Made by a program: the position numbers and the translations under genes. A stretch of DNA of 64,000 nucleotides, from assembly GCF_039542035.1 (NCBI RefSeq), contig NZ_BAABHJ010000005.1:1054001-1118000 (forward strand), given 5' to 3'. The stretch's first letter is position 1. Every line of letters starts with the position of its first letter. Positions 26,401-34,840 of the stretch are shown here, piece after piece. Below the pieces are notes generated by a model. The model was given only the letters and a program-made list of their open reading frames with translations. It searched no databases and was not told the origin of the DNA. Source of the stretch: Actinoallomurus liliacearum (GTDB taxonomy: Bacteria; Actinomycetota; Actinomycetes; Streptosporangiales; Streptosporangiaceae).

Positions 26401-26802
26401 ATGAAACACGTGTTCGTCGGCGCCGGTGTGGTCGGTCTCCTCAGCGGCGGGCTCGTCGTGGCGTCCGGGGGCTCGGCGATGGCCAAGTCCGATCTCACCC
26501 TCAGCGCCGCGCACAAGGTGATCCACCGGGGTCAGCCCCTACATCTGGCCGGATCGGTCGGCGACGACGCCGGGCTGCGGCGGACCAGGTTCTGCCTGCA
26601 GGTCCGGGACGCCGGGCACTGGAGCCAGCTCGGCAAGTGCGTGGAGCCGTACCGAGCCGACGGCTGGACCGCCGTCTTCGGGTTCGACACCCGCCTGCTC
26701 ACGCGCGGCAAGTACTCATTCCGCGCCGTCGGGGTGGGCCTGCGGCACAAGAAGCACGTGATCTACGGTCCCTCCCCGACGGTCCACGTCACGGTGCGCT
26801 GA
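26401..26802 (+). CDS. Small secreted protein
   Basis: About 133 residues from ATG 26401. A signal peptide (MKHVFVGAGVVGLLSGGLVV, then a small-residue region ending AMA) is probably cleaved near residue 30 before KSDLTLS. The mature part of about 100 residues is basic, with beta-strand-like segments (FCLQVRDAGHWSQLGKCV, RGKYSFRAVGVGLRHKKHV) and two cysteines that could form a disulfide. An Ig-like or surface-binding fold is possible. No family is recognised. It is convergent with the RDD gene 11 bp away. Confidence 0.7.
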   Translation: MKHVFVGAGVVGLLSGGLVVASGGSAMAKSDLTLSAAHKVIHRGQPLHLAGSVGDDAGLRRTRFCLQVRDAGHWSQLGKCVEPYRADGWTAVFGFDTRLLTRGKYSFRAVGVGLRHKKHVIYGPSPTVHVTVR

Positions 26803-26813
26803 GCCGTCCCGGT

Positions 26814-27782
26814 TCAGCCCGTGGGCGGGAGGAACCGCGGCGGGTTCGCGGCGCCGGGAGCGCCGCCGAGCCACTCCGGGACCGGCATGGGGCCGCCGCC
26901 GTAGGACGGGGGCGCGGGAGGCGGCCCGCCCACCGGGACGAAGGCCGGGCCGCCGGGCAGCCCCGGGCCGGGCGGAACGCTCACGGCGAGCGGCAGCCCG
27001 CGCCGGGCGATCGCGGCCCGCCGGGCGGCGCGTTCGGCCAGCCGGCGTTCCTCGCGGTGCCGGCGCTCGGCGAGCACGGCGGACAGGTAGATCTCCGGCC
27101 GGAATCCCTGCGGCGGTGGAGGGCTGACGTACGTCAGGACCTCGTCCATGAGCCGCCGCCCCATCTCGTCCCGTACGCGGGGCGCGAGCTCCCAGAAACG
27201 CGTGAGGTACTGCCGTGCCGCGAGGGCGGTGGTGTCCGGCAACCGCGACAGCTCCAGGGACGCCGCCCACGGCGCGAGCTGCGGCGGCATGATCGCCACT
27301 GGTCCGAGCATGACGTTCACCGGCACCCGGTCCTGGATGACGATCGTGCCCGCGAAGATGTCGCCGAGCCGCTTCCCGCGCCGGCTCACCAGGGACGAGA
27401 TCAGCGCCGGAGAGCCGAACAGCATCCAGAACTCGAGGAACCCGGCCAGCGCCCGCACCAGTGCCTGACGGAAGCGCTCCGGGCCGCCGTCGTCCGCGAC
27501 GACCCGCAGCCCGAGGGCGAGCTTGCCGAGCGTACGCCCCCGCGTGAGCGTCTCGGTGATCGTCGGATAGCCGACCAGCACGCCGACCATCGTGATGAGC
27601 GTCAGGCCGACCGTCACCGCGGAGTCCGAAATGTGGGCCGACATGCTGACGAAGATCAGGCAGAAGTAGAGCGCCATGAACTGCAGCAGCACGTCGATGA
27701 ACAGGGCCAGCGCGCGGCTGGCCAGCCGCGCGACCCGGATGTCGAGTGCGACGGCCTCACCGGTGACGAGTTCGACGGGCAC
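26814..27782 (-). CDS. RDD-family membrane protein with proline-rich C-terminus
   Basis: 322 residues from GTG 27782, with GGAAGGGG upstream. The RDD domain (residues 10-145) has ALDIRVARLASRALALFID, a transmembrane pair, TRGRTLGKLALGLRVV and RRGKRLGDIFAGTIVIQDR. A cytosolic part follows with an Arg/Glu-rich helix (AERRHREERRLAERAARRAAI), and a Pro/Gly tail ends GAANPPRFLPPTG. It is divergent from spoIIM across 66 bp. RDD and SpoIIM genes are commonly paired next to MoxR/DUF58 clusters in actinobacteria. Transport of small solutes has been suggested for some RDD proteins. Confidence 0.85.
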   Translation of the reverse strand: MPVELVTGEAVALDIRVARLASRALALFIDVLLQFMALYFCLIFVSMSAHISDSAVTVGLTLITMVGVLVGYPTITETLTRGRTLGKLALGLRVVADDGGPERFRQALVRALAGFLEFWMLFGSPALISSLVSRRGKRLGDIFAGTIVIQDRVPVNVMLGPVAIMPPQLAPWAASLELSRLPDTTALAARQYLTRFWELAPRVRDEMGRRLMDEVLTYVSPPPPQGFRPEIYLSAVLAERRHREERRLAERAARRAAIARRGLPLAVSVPPGPGLPGGPAFVPVGGPPPAPPSYGGGPMPVPEWLGGAPGAANPPRFLPPTG

Positions 27783-27848
27783 GCTGCCCCTTCCGATCGC
27801 GGATCCGTTCAAACCTGGAATCTCCAGTGAACGGTAGTCTGCCGGGTT

Positions 27849-28847
27849 GTGGACGTCGACGCCTTCGTGGCCGCGCACAACGCCGAATGGCGGCGCCTCG
27901 AGCAGCTCGTCAACCGCGGCACCCGCAAGCTGAGCGGCGCGGAGATCGACGAGCTGGTCGAGCTCTACCAGCGGGCGGCCACCCACCTGTCGGTGGTGCG
28001 CTCCAGTTCGCCGGAGCCCGCACTGGTCGGGCGGCTCTCCGGGCTGGTCGCGCGGGGCCGGGCGGCGGTCACCGGCGCGCAGGCGCCCATGTGGCGGGAC
28101 GCCGCCCGCTTCCTCACCGTGTCGTTCCCCGTGACGGCCTACCGGATGCGCTGGTGGTGGCTGGGGTCGGCGGTGCTGTCGACCCTCGTCTCCGTGGTGC
28201 TGGCGGTGTGGGTCGCGCGCAACCCGCAGGTGCAGACGTCGCTGCTGTCGCCGCAGGAGATCAAGCAGCTCGTCGACCACGACTTCGCCGACTACTACAC
28301 CGAGCACGCCGCCGGGGCGTTCGCGTTCCACGTGTGGGTCAACAACGTCTGGGTCTCCGCCGAGTCGCTGATCTTCGGCATCCTGCTCGGCATCCCGACG
28401 ATCCTCGCCCTGTTCGCCAACCAGCTCAACCTGGGCGTCTCCGCCGGCCTGATGTTCGCCCACGGCAAGGGCGCGATCTTCTTCGGGCTGATCCTGCCGC
28501 ACGGCCTGCTGGAGCTGACGGCCGTGTACCTCGCGGCGGCCGCGGGCCTGCGGCTCGGCTGGACGATCATCGACCCGGGCCCGCGCAGGAGGGGGCAGGC
28601 GCTCGCCGAGGAGGGCCGGGCGGCGATGAGCATCGCCCTCGGCCTGATCGGCGTGCTCGCCGTCTCCGGCGCGATCGAGGGGTTCATCACCGGCCACGTG
28701 CCGGTGACCTGGCTGCGCATCGCCATCGGCGTCCTCGCCGAGGCCGCGTTCCTGACGTACGTCATCGTCTTCGGCCGCCGCGCCGCCCAGGAGGGCGAGA
28801 CCGGCGACTCCGAACTCGTCCCCGACACCGCCCCCGTCGCAGCCTGA
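27849..28847 (+). CDS. SpoIIM / stage II sporulation protein M family membrane protein
   Basis: 332 residues from GTG 27849. A cytosolic N-terminal segment (VDVDAFVAAHNAEWRRLEQLVN) contains the family's WRRL motif. Five or so membrane helices follow, including FGILLGIPTILALFANQLNLG and FGLILPHGLLELTAVYLAAAAGLRLG, with the conserved PHG/E signature. SpoIIM in Bacillus takes part in peptidoglycan degradation during engulfment; the role of actinobacterial homologues is not established. It is paired divergently with the RDD gene. Confidence 0.87.
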   Translation: MDVDAFVAAHNAEWRRLEQLVNRGTRKLSGAEIDELVELYQRAATHLSVVRSSSPEPALVGRLSGLVARGRAAVTGAQAPMWRDAARFLTVSFPVTAYRMRWWWLGSAVLSTLVSVVLAVWVARNPQVQTSLLSPQEIKQLVDHDFADYYTEHAAGAFAFHVWVNNVWVSAESLIFGILLGIPTILALFANQLNLGVSAGLMFAHGKGAIFFGLILPHGLLELTAVYLAAAAGLRLGWTIIDPGPRRRGQALAEEGRAAMSIALGLIGVLAVSGAIEGFITGHVPVTWLRIAIGVLAEAAFLTYVIVFGRRAAQEGETGDSELVPDTAPVAA

Positions 28848-28903
28848 GCCGAGACGGCTCCGCCGAGGAGCCCGGTCGTGTGTGCGGTCGGGCGCCCCGT
28901 CGT

Positions 28904-29362
28904 TCAGCTCAATGCGTCGAGGTCGATGGCGACGGGGAAGGGTTGGCCGGTCTTCAGGACGCCGGTGTGGGCGCCGGAAGAAGCGTAACTCCCCGTCGTT
29001 GCATTCAGAATATGGGTATAGGTGATCAACCCTGAATTCTGCTGCTCGATGCGCCAATAGTGTGGAATGCCGACTGTGGCGTATTCGGCCGGTTTATCCA
29101 ATCGGTCGGCGCTGACGCTGCCCTTGCTCATGATTTCCACCGCCAGGAGGACCTGGTGAGGGCGGACCGGGAGCACGTCGGGATCGCCATCGAACACCAG
29201 CACATCGGGTCGTCGGTTATGGAGCGGGACGTCCGTCAAGCGGAGGTCGACGCCCGTGGTCACCTGCCAGGGAGTCGGTGCGGCGGCCTCGAGCGCGTTG
29301 GCGAACAGACGCGCGATGCGGTTATGCCGCGGAGTCGCGGAGCCGCCATAATGGCCCTCCTG
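28904..29362 (-). pseudogene. 5'-truncated Uma2-family (DUF820) endonuclease-like gene
   Basis: The frame is open from just after a TAA at 29363-29365 and reads HNRIARLFANAL, then VTTGVDLRL, RPDVLVFDG, LLAVEIMSKGSVSADRLDKP and YATVGIPHYWRIE. This preserves the PD-(D/E)xK-like core of Uma2. The usual first 40-50 residues (the RYELIDG-type region) are missing, and there is no ATG in frame. The only starts are internal, such as GTG 29263, giving 119 residues. Parts of it are near 50% GC against about 70% around it, suggesting acquisition followed by decay. A product from GTG 29263 cannot be excluded. Confidence 0.62.
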
Positions 29363-29445
29363 TTAACAGGGTCGCTCTCCCTGCTTCTCACATCTTAGGA
29401 GCACCGCCGTTGACGGGGCGATCCTTCGCCGAGCGCCTAACGTGA

Positions 29446-30738
29446 TCAGAGGCGGCCGGCGGCCTTCAGGGAGAGGTAGGCGTCCGCCAGGGCGGGGGCG
29501 ATCTCGTCCGGGGGTGCGTCGACGACCTCGACGCCGTACTTGCGGAGTTCGACGGTGACGCGGCGGCGTTCGGCGCGGGCGCGCTCGGCCGCGGCGGCGT
29601 CGTAGAGGGCCGCTGCGTCGCCGCGAGCCGCCACCATCTCGGTCACCCGCGGGTCGCTCACCGCCGCGACGAGGACGAGGTGCTTGGCCGTCAGCTGGGG
29701 GAGCAGCGGCAGCAGGCCCTCCTCGATCGCGGTCGCGTTGAGGTCGGTCAGCAGCACCACCAGGCACCGCTGCCGGACCCGGGACAGCAGCGCCGAGATC
29801 ATGCCCGCCGCGTCCGCCTCGATCAGCTCCGGCTCCAGCGGCGCCATCGCCCGCACCATCGAGGTCAGCACCTCGGTACGGGCGGCGCCCTCCACCCGGG
29901 CGCGCACCCTCCGGTCGTAGGCCAGCAGGTCGACGCGGTCGCCCGCGCGGGAGGCCAGCGCGCCGAGCAGCAGCGCGGCGTCCATCGAGCAGTCCAGGCG
30001 CGGGATGTCGCCGACGCGACCGGCGGCCGTACGGCCGGTGTCGAGCACGAGGTAGATGCGCCGGTCCCGCTCGGGCCGCCAGGTGCGGACGACGACGTCG
30101 CTGCGGCGTGCCGTCGCCCGCCAGTCGATCGAGCGCACGTCGTCGCCGTCGACGTACTCCCGCAGCGAGTCGAACTCGGTGCCCTGGCCGCGGATCAACG
30201 CGACGTGCTGCCCGGTGAGCTCCCGCAGCCGCGCGAGCTTCGCGGGCAGGTGACGCCGGGACGGGAAGGCCGGCAGGACCCGTACCGTCCACGGCGCGGC
30301 GCGGTTCAGCTGGCGGGCCGCCAGCCCCAGCGGGCCGTACGAGCGGACGGTGACCGCGACGGCGGCGCGGTCACCCCGGCGGGTCGGCACGAGGCGGGTC
30401 TCGACGCGGCGCCGCTCGCCGGGCGGGATCGTCACGGTCGCCGTACGGGGCGAGGCGCCCGCGCTGGGCGGCCAGGCGTCCCGCAGGCGGGCCCGCAGCC
30501 GCCGGGGGCCGGGGTTCTCCACGATCAGGGAGACGGTGGCCTCCTCGCCGAGGCGGACGTTGGTGTCGCCGGAACGGTGCAGGCGCAGCCGGCGGACGTT
30601 GCCCGCCAGCACCAGGTCGGCCACGACGAGCGCGACGATCACGCCGTCGACGGCGAGCAGCGTCCACCAGCTAGGTACGACCATGAGAACGACCGCACCG
30701 AGGACGGCCAGCAGCCCCGTACGCCCGGTCAGCGCCAT
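29446..30738 (-). CDS. DUF58 domain-containing protein
   Basis: 430 residues. Two N-terminal hydrophobic helices (VLGAVVLMVVPSWWTLLAV, then VIVALVVADLVLAG) are followed by a beta-rich region and the DUF58 signature GTEFDSLREYVDGDDVRSIDWRATAR (around 185-210). A VWA-like fold follows, with IYLVLDTGRT. It sits 13 bp downstream of the MoxR ATPase gene, the standard pairing. MoxR-DUF58 modules are thought to act as chaperones or assembly factors for envelope or metal-binding proteins. It is the last gene of the five-gene operon. Confidence 0.9.
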   Translation of the reverse strand: MALTGRTGLLAVLGAVVLMVVPSWWTLLAVDGVIVALVVADLVLAGNVRRLRLHRSGDTNVRLGEEATVSLIVENPGPRRLRARLRDAWPPSAGASPRTATVTIPPGERRRVETRLVPTRRGDRAAVAVTVRSYGPLGLAARQLNRAAPWTVRVLPAFPSRRHLPAKLARLRELTGQHVALIRGQGTEFDSLREYVDGDDVRSIDWRATARRSDVVVRTWRPERDRRIYLVLDTGRTAAGRVGDIPRLDCSMDAALLLGALASRAGDRVDLLAYDRRVRARVEGAARTEVLTSMVRAMAPLEPELIEADAAGMISALLSRVRQRCLVVLLTDLNATAIEEGLLPLLPQLTAKHLVLVAAVSDPRVTEMVAARGDAAALYDAAAAERARAERRRVTVELRKYGVEVVDAPPDEIAPALADAYLSLKAAGRL

Positions 30739-30751
30739 GCCCGGCTCCCGC

Positions 30752-31729
30752 TCATCGGGGAGCGGGGACGGTGGTGAGGATGCCCTCGAGCACGCCGTCC
30801 GTGGTCGCGCCCTCGAGCTCCGCCTCGGGCCGCAGCTGCACGCGGTGCCGCAGCGTGGGCCGGGCGAGCGCCTTCACGTCGTCGGGCCGTACGTAGTCGC
30901 GGCCGGACAGCCACGCCCAGGCCCGCGCCGTCGCCAGCAGCGCCGTGGCGCCGCGCGGCGACACGCCGAGCTGCAGGGACGGCGACTGGCGGGTGGCACG
31001 GCACAGGTCGACGATGTAGCCGCTGACCTTCGGGTCGACGTGGACCCGGCGCACGGCCTCCCGGCCGGCGGCCAGGTCGGCCGGGCCGGCGACGGGGGTG
31101 ACGCCGGCCGCGCCGAGGTCGCGCGGGTCGAACCCGGACGCGTGGCGCTGCAGGACCGCGATCTCGTCATCGCGGGAGGGGACCGGGACGTTCAGCTTCA
31201 CCAGGAACCGGTCGAGCTGGGCTTCTGGCAGCGGGTAGGTCCCCTCGTACTCGACGGGGTTCTGCGTGGCGCAGACGACGAACGGGTCGGGCAGCGGGCG
31301 GGCCTCGCCCTCCACCGAGACCTGGCGCTCCTCCATCGACTCGAGCAGGGACGCCTGGGTCTTCGGCGGCGTCCGGTTGATCTCGTCGGCGAGCAGCAGG
31401 TTCGTGAAGACCGGCCCCTCCCGGAACTCGAACTCCGACGTGCGGTTGTCGTAGATGAGGGAGCCGGTGACGTCGCCCGGCATGAGGTCGGGGGTGAACT
31501 GCACCCGCTTGAAATCGAGCTTCAGCGCCTGGGCGAGGGTGCGGATCAGGAGCGTCTTGGCGACGCCGGGCACGCCCTCGAGCAGGACGTGGCCCCGGCA
31601 CAGCAGGGCGATGACCAGGCCGGTCACGACGGAGTCCTGGCCGACGACCGCCTTGGCGACCTCTCCGCGCAGTGCCGTCAGCGCGGTACGGGCGTCCTCG
31701 CCCGCGAGGTCGTGTGGAGTTTCCGTCAA
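30752..31729 (-). CDS. MoxR-family AAA+ ATPase
   Basis: About 325 residues from TTG 31729, in a TTGA overlap with the upstream stop. Walker A is LLEGVPGVAKT, Walker B is LLLADEINRTPPKTQASLLESMEE, sensor 1 is FVVCATQNPVEYEGTYPLPEAQLDRF, and the lid domain ends with VSPRGATALLATARAWA. It probably remodels a client with the DUF58 partner. Longer open frames upstream run through the DUF4350 gene and are not real N-termini; VVGQDSVVTGLVIALL is the normal start of the AAA core. Confidence 0.92.
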   Translation of the reverse strand: MTETPHDLAGEDARTALTALRGEVAKAVVGQDSVVTGLVIALLCRGHVLLEGVPGVAKTLLIRTLAQALKLDFKRVQFTPDLMPGDVTGSLIYDNRTSEFEFREGPVFTNLLLADEINRTPPKTQASLLESMEERQVSVEGEARPLPDPFVVCATQNPVEYEGTYPLPEAQLDRFLVKLNVPVPSRDDEIAVLQRHASGFDPRDLGAAGVTPVAGPADLAAGREAVRRVHVDPKVSGYIVDLCRATRQSPSLQLGVSPRGATALLATARAWAWLSGRDYVRPDDVKALARPTLRHRVQLRPEAELEGATTDGVLEGILTTVPAPR

Positions 31730-32913
31730 GAGTTGCGAACCAGCCTTTCCAGGTCGTCGAGGACGCCCGCGAGGCTTACCAGCCCGGCGTCGTCCACTGG
31801 GGGAGGACCGTACAGGGCGGCGCCGACCACGGCCTGTTCCCGGCCGGTGTGCGCCGCGACCGCGGCGACGATCTCGGCGGCCATCGCGGGGTCGGAGGCC
31901 GCGCTGCGCGGCATGCCGAGCAGCGCGGTGAGGCGTTCGAGCGCGCCGGCGCGCAGCGCCTCCGCCGCCCGGTCGGCGGCCCGGCGGGAGCGGTACAGGC
32001 GGGCCCGGCCCTCGACGGTCTCCGCGGAGCGCACGACGACCGGGAGCGGCTCGACGACGACCGGGCCGAGGCGCCGGGACCGCCACAGCGCCACCAGGAC
32101 CACGGCGATCACGACCTGCAGCAGGCCGAGCCTGACGCCGAACGGGACGAGTTCGAAGAACGACTTGTGCCCGCCGCTGCCCGGCGCCGGCAGGTCCGGC
32201 ATCAGCCAGACGGCGCCGCTCCGGGACCCGATGAGGTTCATGGCCAGGGCGGCGTTGCCGTGTTCGGCGAGGTGCTCGTTCGTGAGCAGGCGGGACGAGC
32301 CGAGGACGGTGACGGTCGCGCCGGCCACCGGCAGCTGCACCAGCCCTGCCTCGTCGCCGGAGAGGTAGCACTTCGTGGCCTCGCCGGGCGCCGTGTAGGT
32401 GGTCGCGCCGAGGAAGTCGGCGTTCCCGGCGTACGCGGCGGCGGGCAGGGTGCAGTCGGGCTCGGGGGTGCCCCACGCGGCCCCACCCGCCTCGACGCCC
32501 GGGGCCAGCGCGTTCAGCGTCTCGCTGGACGGAGTGACCAGGAGGCGGTCGCCGGGCGCGCCGCGGAGGGCGGTCAGATCGGCGGCGACGAGGCGTTCGG
32601 AGCGGACGACGACGAGGACGGCGTCGGGCTGGGCGCGCAGGCGCTCGGCGGCGTCGGCGGCCGTGTGCACGACGGTCACGGGCGTGCCGTGCTGCCGGGT
32701 GATCTCCGCGAGGGCGCGGGCGCCCTGCTGTCCGGGCGAGTCCGGGTCGAGGGTCTCCGAGCCGGTGCGCGGGCGCATCAGGGCGAGCAGCACACCGAGG
32801 ACCAGCAGGGCGAGTACCGCGACGAGGATGCCGCGGGACCGCTGCCAGCGACGCCGCGCGACCTGCCCGGCGGTGGCCGGCTCACCGACCGGCGGAGCCT
32901 GCAAAGTCGTCAT
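31726..32913 (-). CDS. DUF4350 domain-containing membrane protein
   Basis: 395 residues from ATG 32913, overlapping the DUF4129 stop (ATGA). One membrane helix (GILVAVLALLVLGVLLAL, around 27-44) is followed by an extracellular DUF4350 domain (DPDSPGQQGARALAEITRQHGT, then SERLVAADLTALRGAPGDRLLV). A second helix, LGLLQVVIAVVLVALW (around 268-285), precedes a cytosolic helical tail. It is expected in the same membrane complex as DUF4129, MoxR and DUF58. The biochemical role is unknown. Confidence 0.87.
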   Translation of the reverse strand: MTTLQAPPVGEPATAGQVARRRWQRSRGILVAVLALLVLGVLLALMRPRTGSETLDPDSPGQQGARALAEITRQHGTPVTVVHTAADAAERLRAQPDAVLVVVRSERLVAADLTALRGAPGDRLLVTPSSETLNALAPGVEAGGAAWGTPEPDCTLPAAAYAGNADFLGATTYTAPGEATKCYLSGDEAGLVQLPVAGATVTVLGSSRLLTNEHLAEHGNAALAMNLIGSRSGAVWLMPDLPAPGSGGHKSFFELVPFGVRLGLLQVVIAVVLVALWRSRRLGPVVVEPLPVVVRSAETVEGRARLYRSRRAADRAAEALRAGALERLTALLGMPRSAASDPAMAAEIVAAVAAHTGREQAVVGAALYGPPPVDDAGLVSLAGVLDDLERLVRNS

Positions 32914-33566
32914 GAGGACGCTCCGAGCGGGACGGGGCGCGCGTTGCGGAGCCGGTCGTCGAGCTCGACGAGCGCCCGGTAGCCGTCCGCGTCGCCGTCC
33001 CGGCCGCCGTACCAGACGTCGTCGAACAGCCGTACGCCGGAGGCGAGGGCGTCGGCGTGGTCGGGCAGCGCCGTCCCCACCTCGGCGGCCAGTTCGTCGG
33101 CGGTCCGGCCGGGCCGGGGCGGGACGATCGCCCGCTCCTCGAGGTCGCGGGCGATGGCGCGGAGGCGTTCGCGGATGGCCTCGGGCCACTCGCCGGCGGC
33201 GGCGTGGCGTTCGGCCGTGGCCCGGTGGTCCTCGGCCGTGGCGACCGACTCGCCGAGCAGGGACCGGGGCCCGGCGGCGTTGCGGCGCACGCTGCCGATC
33301 CGCCACCAGACGGCGGCGACCACCAGCGCGAAGATGAGCACCAGGACGAGGTAGCCGAGCCAGCCGCCGCCGGTTCCGCCGCCTCCGACGTCGCTCACGC
33401 GGTGGTACAGGGCGTTGAGCCAGTCACCGATCTTGTTCAGGATGCGCTCGAAGAACGAGGGATCGTCCTGGTGGTACATCCGCTTCTCGAGCTCGCGGCG
33501 GGCCAGCTCGCGCGCGGGGTCGCGGGCGATCGGCGGACCGCCTCCGTAGCGGATCGCCGGCGTCAT
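32910..33566 (-). CDS. DUF4129 domain-containing membrane protein
   Basis: 218 residues from ATG 33566, in an ATGA overlap with the preceding gene. An N-terminal helical part contains HQDDPSFFERILNKIGDWL. One membrane helix (GYLVLVLIFALVVAAVWWRIG, around 70-90) follows, then the DUF4129 cytosolic domain with WPEAIRERLRAIARDLEERAIVPPRPGRTADELA. The C-terminal FDDVWYGGRDGDADGYRALVELDD is the family's closing motif. Function unknown; co-encoded with MoxR and DUF4350. Confidence 0.87.
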   Translation of the reverse strand: MTPAIRYGGGPPIARDPARELARRELEKRMYHQDDPSFFERILNKIGDWLNALYHRVSDVGGGGTGGGWLGYLVLVLIFALVVAAVWWRIGSVRRNAAGPRSLLGESVATAEDHRATAERHAAAGEWPEAIRERLRAIARDLEERAIVPPRPGRTADELAAEVGTALPDHADALASGVRLFDDVWYGGRDGDADGYRALVELDDRLRNARPVPLGASS

Positions 33567-34717
33567 CGCTGCCACCCCGGAGGCGGCGGAGGCGGGGGCG
33601 GAGGCGCCACGAAGGACGGGCGCGGCGTCTTCGGTTGGGGACCCGACCCGGCGGCCGTGAGCGGGCCGGGCAGCCAGGCGGCGAGCGGGTCGTCCGACGG
33701 CTCGAGCTGTGACTCCAGGTCGAACGCCTCGCGCCGCATGCGCCGGTCGGCGTAGATCAGCGTGATCACTCCGGCGTTGAACGGATTGACGAGAGTACCG
33801 GCGATGACGCGGCCCACCCCGCCGACCGCGATGGCGGCCACGAGCAGCCAGCCGTGCGGATCCTTGTCGAAGACGAGGATGATCTGCTGCGCGACCGCGA
33901 ACGGCACGGGCAGCACCAGGAACTCGACGAAGAACGTGATGACCAGCGCCAGGGTGAGCACGCCCATCATCCGCCACCAGCGGCCGCGCACGATCTCCGC
34001 CGAGCGGCGGAGGGCGGCACGGACGCCCCGGCGCTCGAGGACGGCGATGGGGGTGGCGAGGGCGAACCAGACGTAGCCGACGACCATCAGCGCCAGCGCC
34101 AGCGGCACGCCGAGGACGGCCGTGAGCGCCTGCAGGCCCGTGGGGGCGTGGGCGAGGAGTGACACGACGAGCGGGGTGAGGGGGAGCGCGATGGCGAGGA
34201 GCACGATCGCGAGGACGGCCGTCGCGGTGCCGATGAGGCGGCCCTTGACGGCGCGCGCGTCGCGGCAGGCCTGCCCGAACGAGGTGGCGCGGCCCAGCAG
34301 CGTGCGCCCCATGACCGGGGCGAGGAGCCCGCTGAGCAGCAGCACGACGTACGCGGTGAGGAACAGCCCGACGGCGGACGTCATGGACGCCGGCCCGAGG
34401 GTGCGGACGAGGTCCGCGGGGCTGTCGACGTTGGTGTGGAGCCTGCCGCCGAGCGCGATGAACTGCAGGACCGTGACGACCACCTGGACGATCCCGGTGA
34501 GGATCGCCGACAGGCCGAGCGCGGCGCGCGGGCTGCGGCGGACGTAGGTGATCGCCCCGTCGAGGAGCTCGGAGACGCCGAGCGGCCGTAGCGGGATCTC
34601 CGTCTCGAGGATGTCGTCCGCGGCGGCGGGGGGAGCCGGCGGCGGCGCCACCGAGTCGGCGGTGTCGGTTTCGGGCATGGCGGAGCCCGGAGACGCCCAA
34701 GCTCCTGCGTCGGTCAT
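33563..34717 (-). CDS. Polytopic protein with GDPD-type membrane domain
   Basis: 384 residues. An acidic, Pro/Ala-rich N-terminus leads to IPLRPLGVSELLDGAITYVRRSPRAALGLSA, the usual opening of the glycerophosphodiester phosphodiesterase membrane-domain family, but no phosphodiesterase catalytic domain follows. About six membrane helices span residues 65-320, and the tail is proline-rich. It is the first gene of the five-gene minus-strand operon; the start at 34717 lies 123 bp from mtnA, which is divergent. Confidence 0.82.
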   Translation of the reverse strand: MTDAGAWASPGSAMPETDTADSVAPPPAPPAAADDILETEIPLRPLGVSELLDGAITYVRRSPRAALGLSAILTGIVQVVVTVLQFIALGGRLHTNVDSPADLVRTLGPASMTSAVGLFLTAYVVLLLSGLLAPVMGRTLLGRATSFGQACRDARAVKGRLIGTATAVLAIVLLAIALPLTPLVVSLLAHAPTGLQALTAVLGVPLALALMVVGYVWFALATPIAVLERRGVRAALRRSAEIVRGRWWRMMGVLTLALVITFFVEFLVLPVPFAVAQQIILVFDKDPHGWLLVAAIAVGGVGRVIAGTLVNPFNAGVITLIYADRRMRREAFDLESQLEPSDDPLAAWLPGPLTAAGSGPQPKTPRPSFVAPPPPPPPPPGWQR

Positions 34718-34840
34718 CGCCTGCTCCCCGCCCGCCGGTTACCCTGCCAATCCTGCCATGCGGCGAGAGTACGGGTGATCGACCGCCGCCGTCCGCCCGA
34801 TCCGGTGACCGTCCGCCCGTGGTGAGGCAGACTGAGGGAC

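Noticed and set aside
33563..34717. Active glycerophosphodiester phosphodiesterase
   Set aside because: Only the membrane domain of that family is present; no catalytic GDPD motifs are found.
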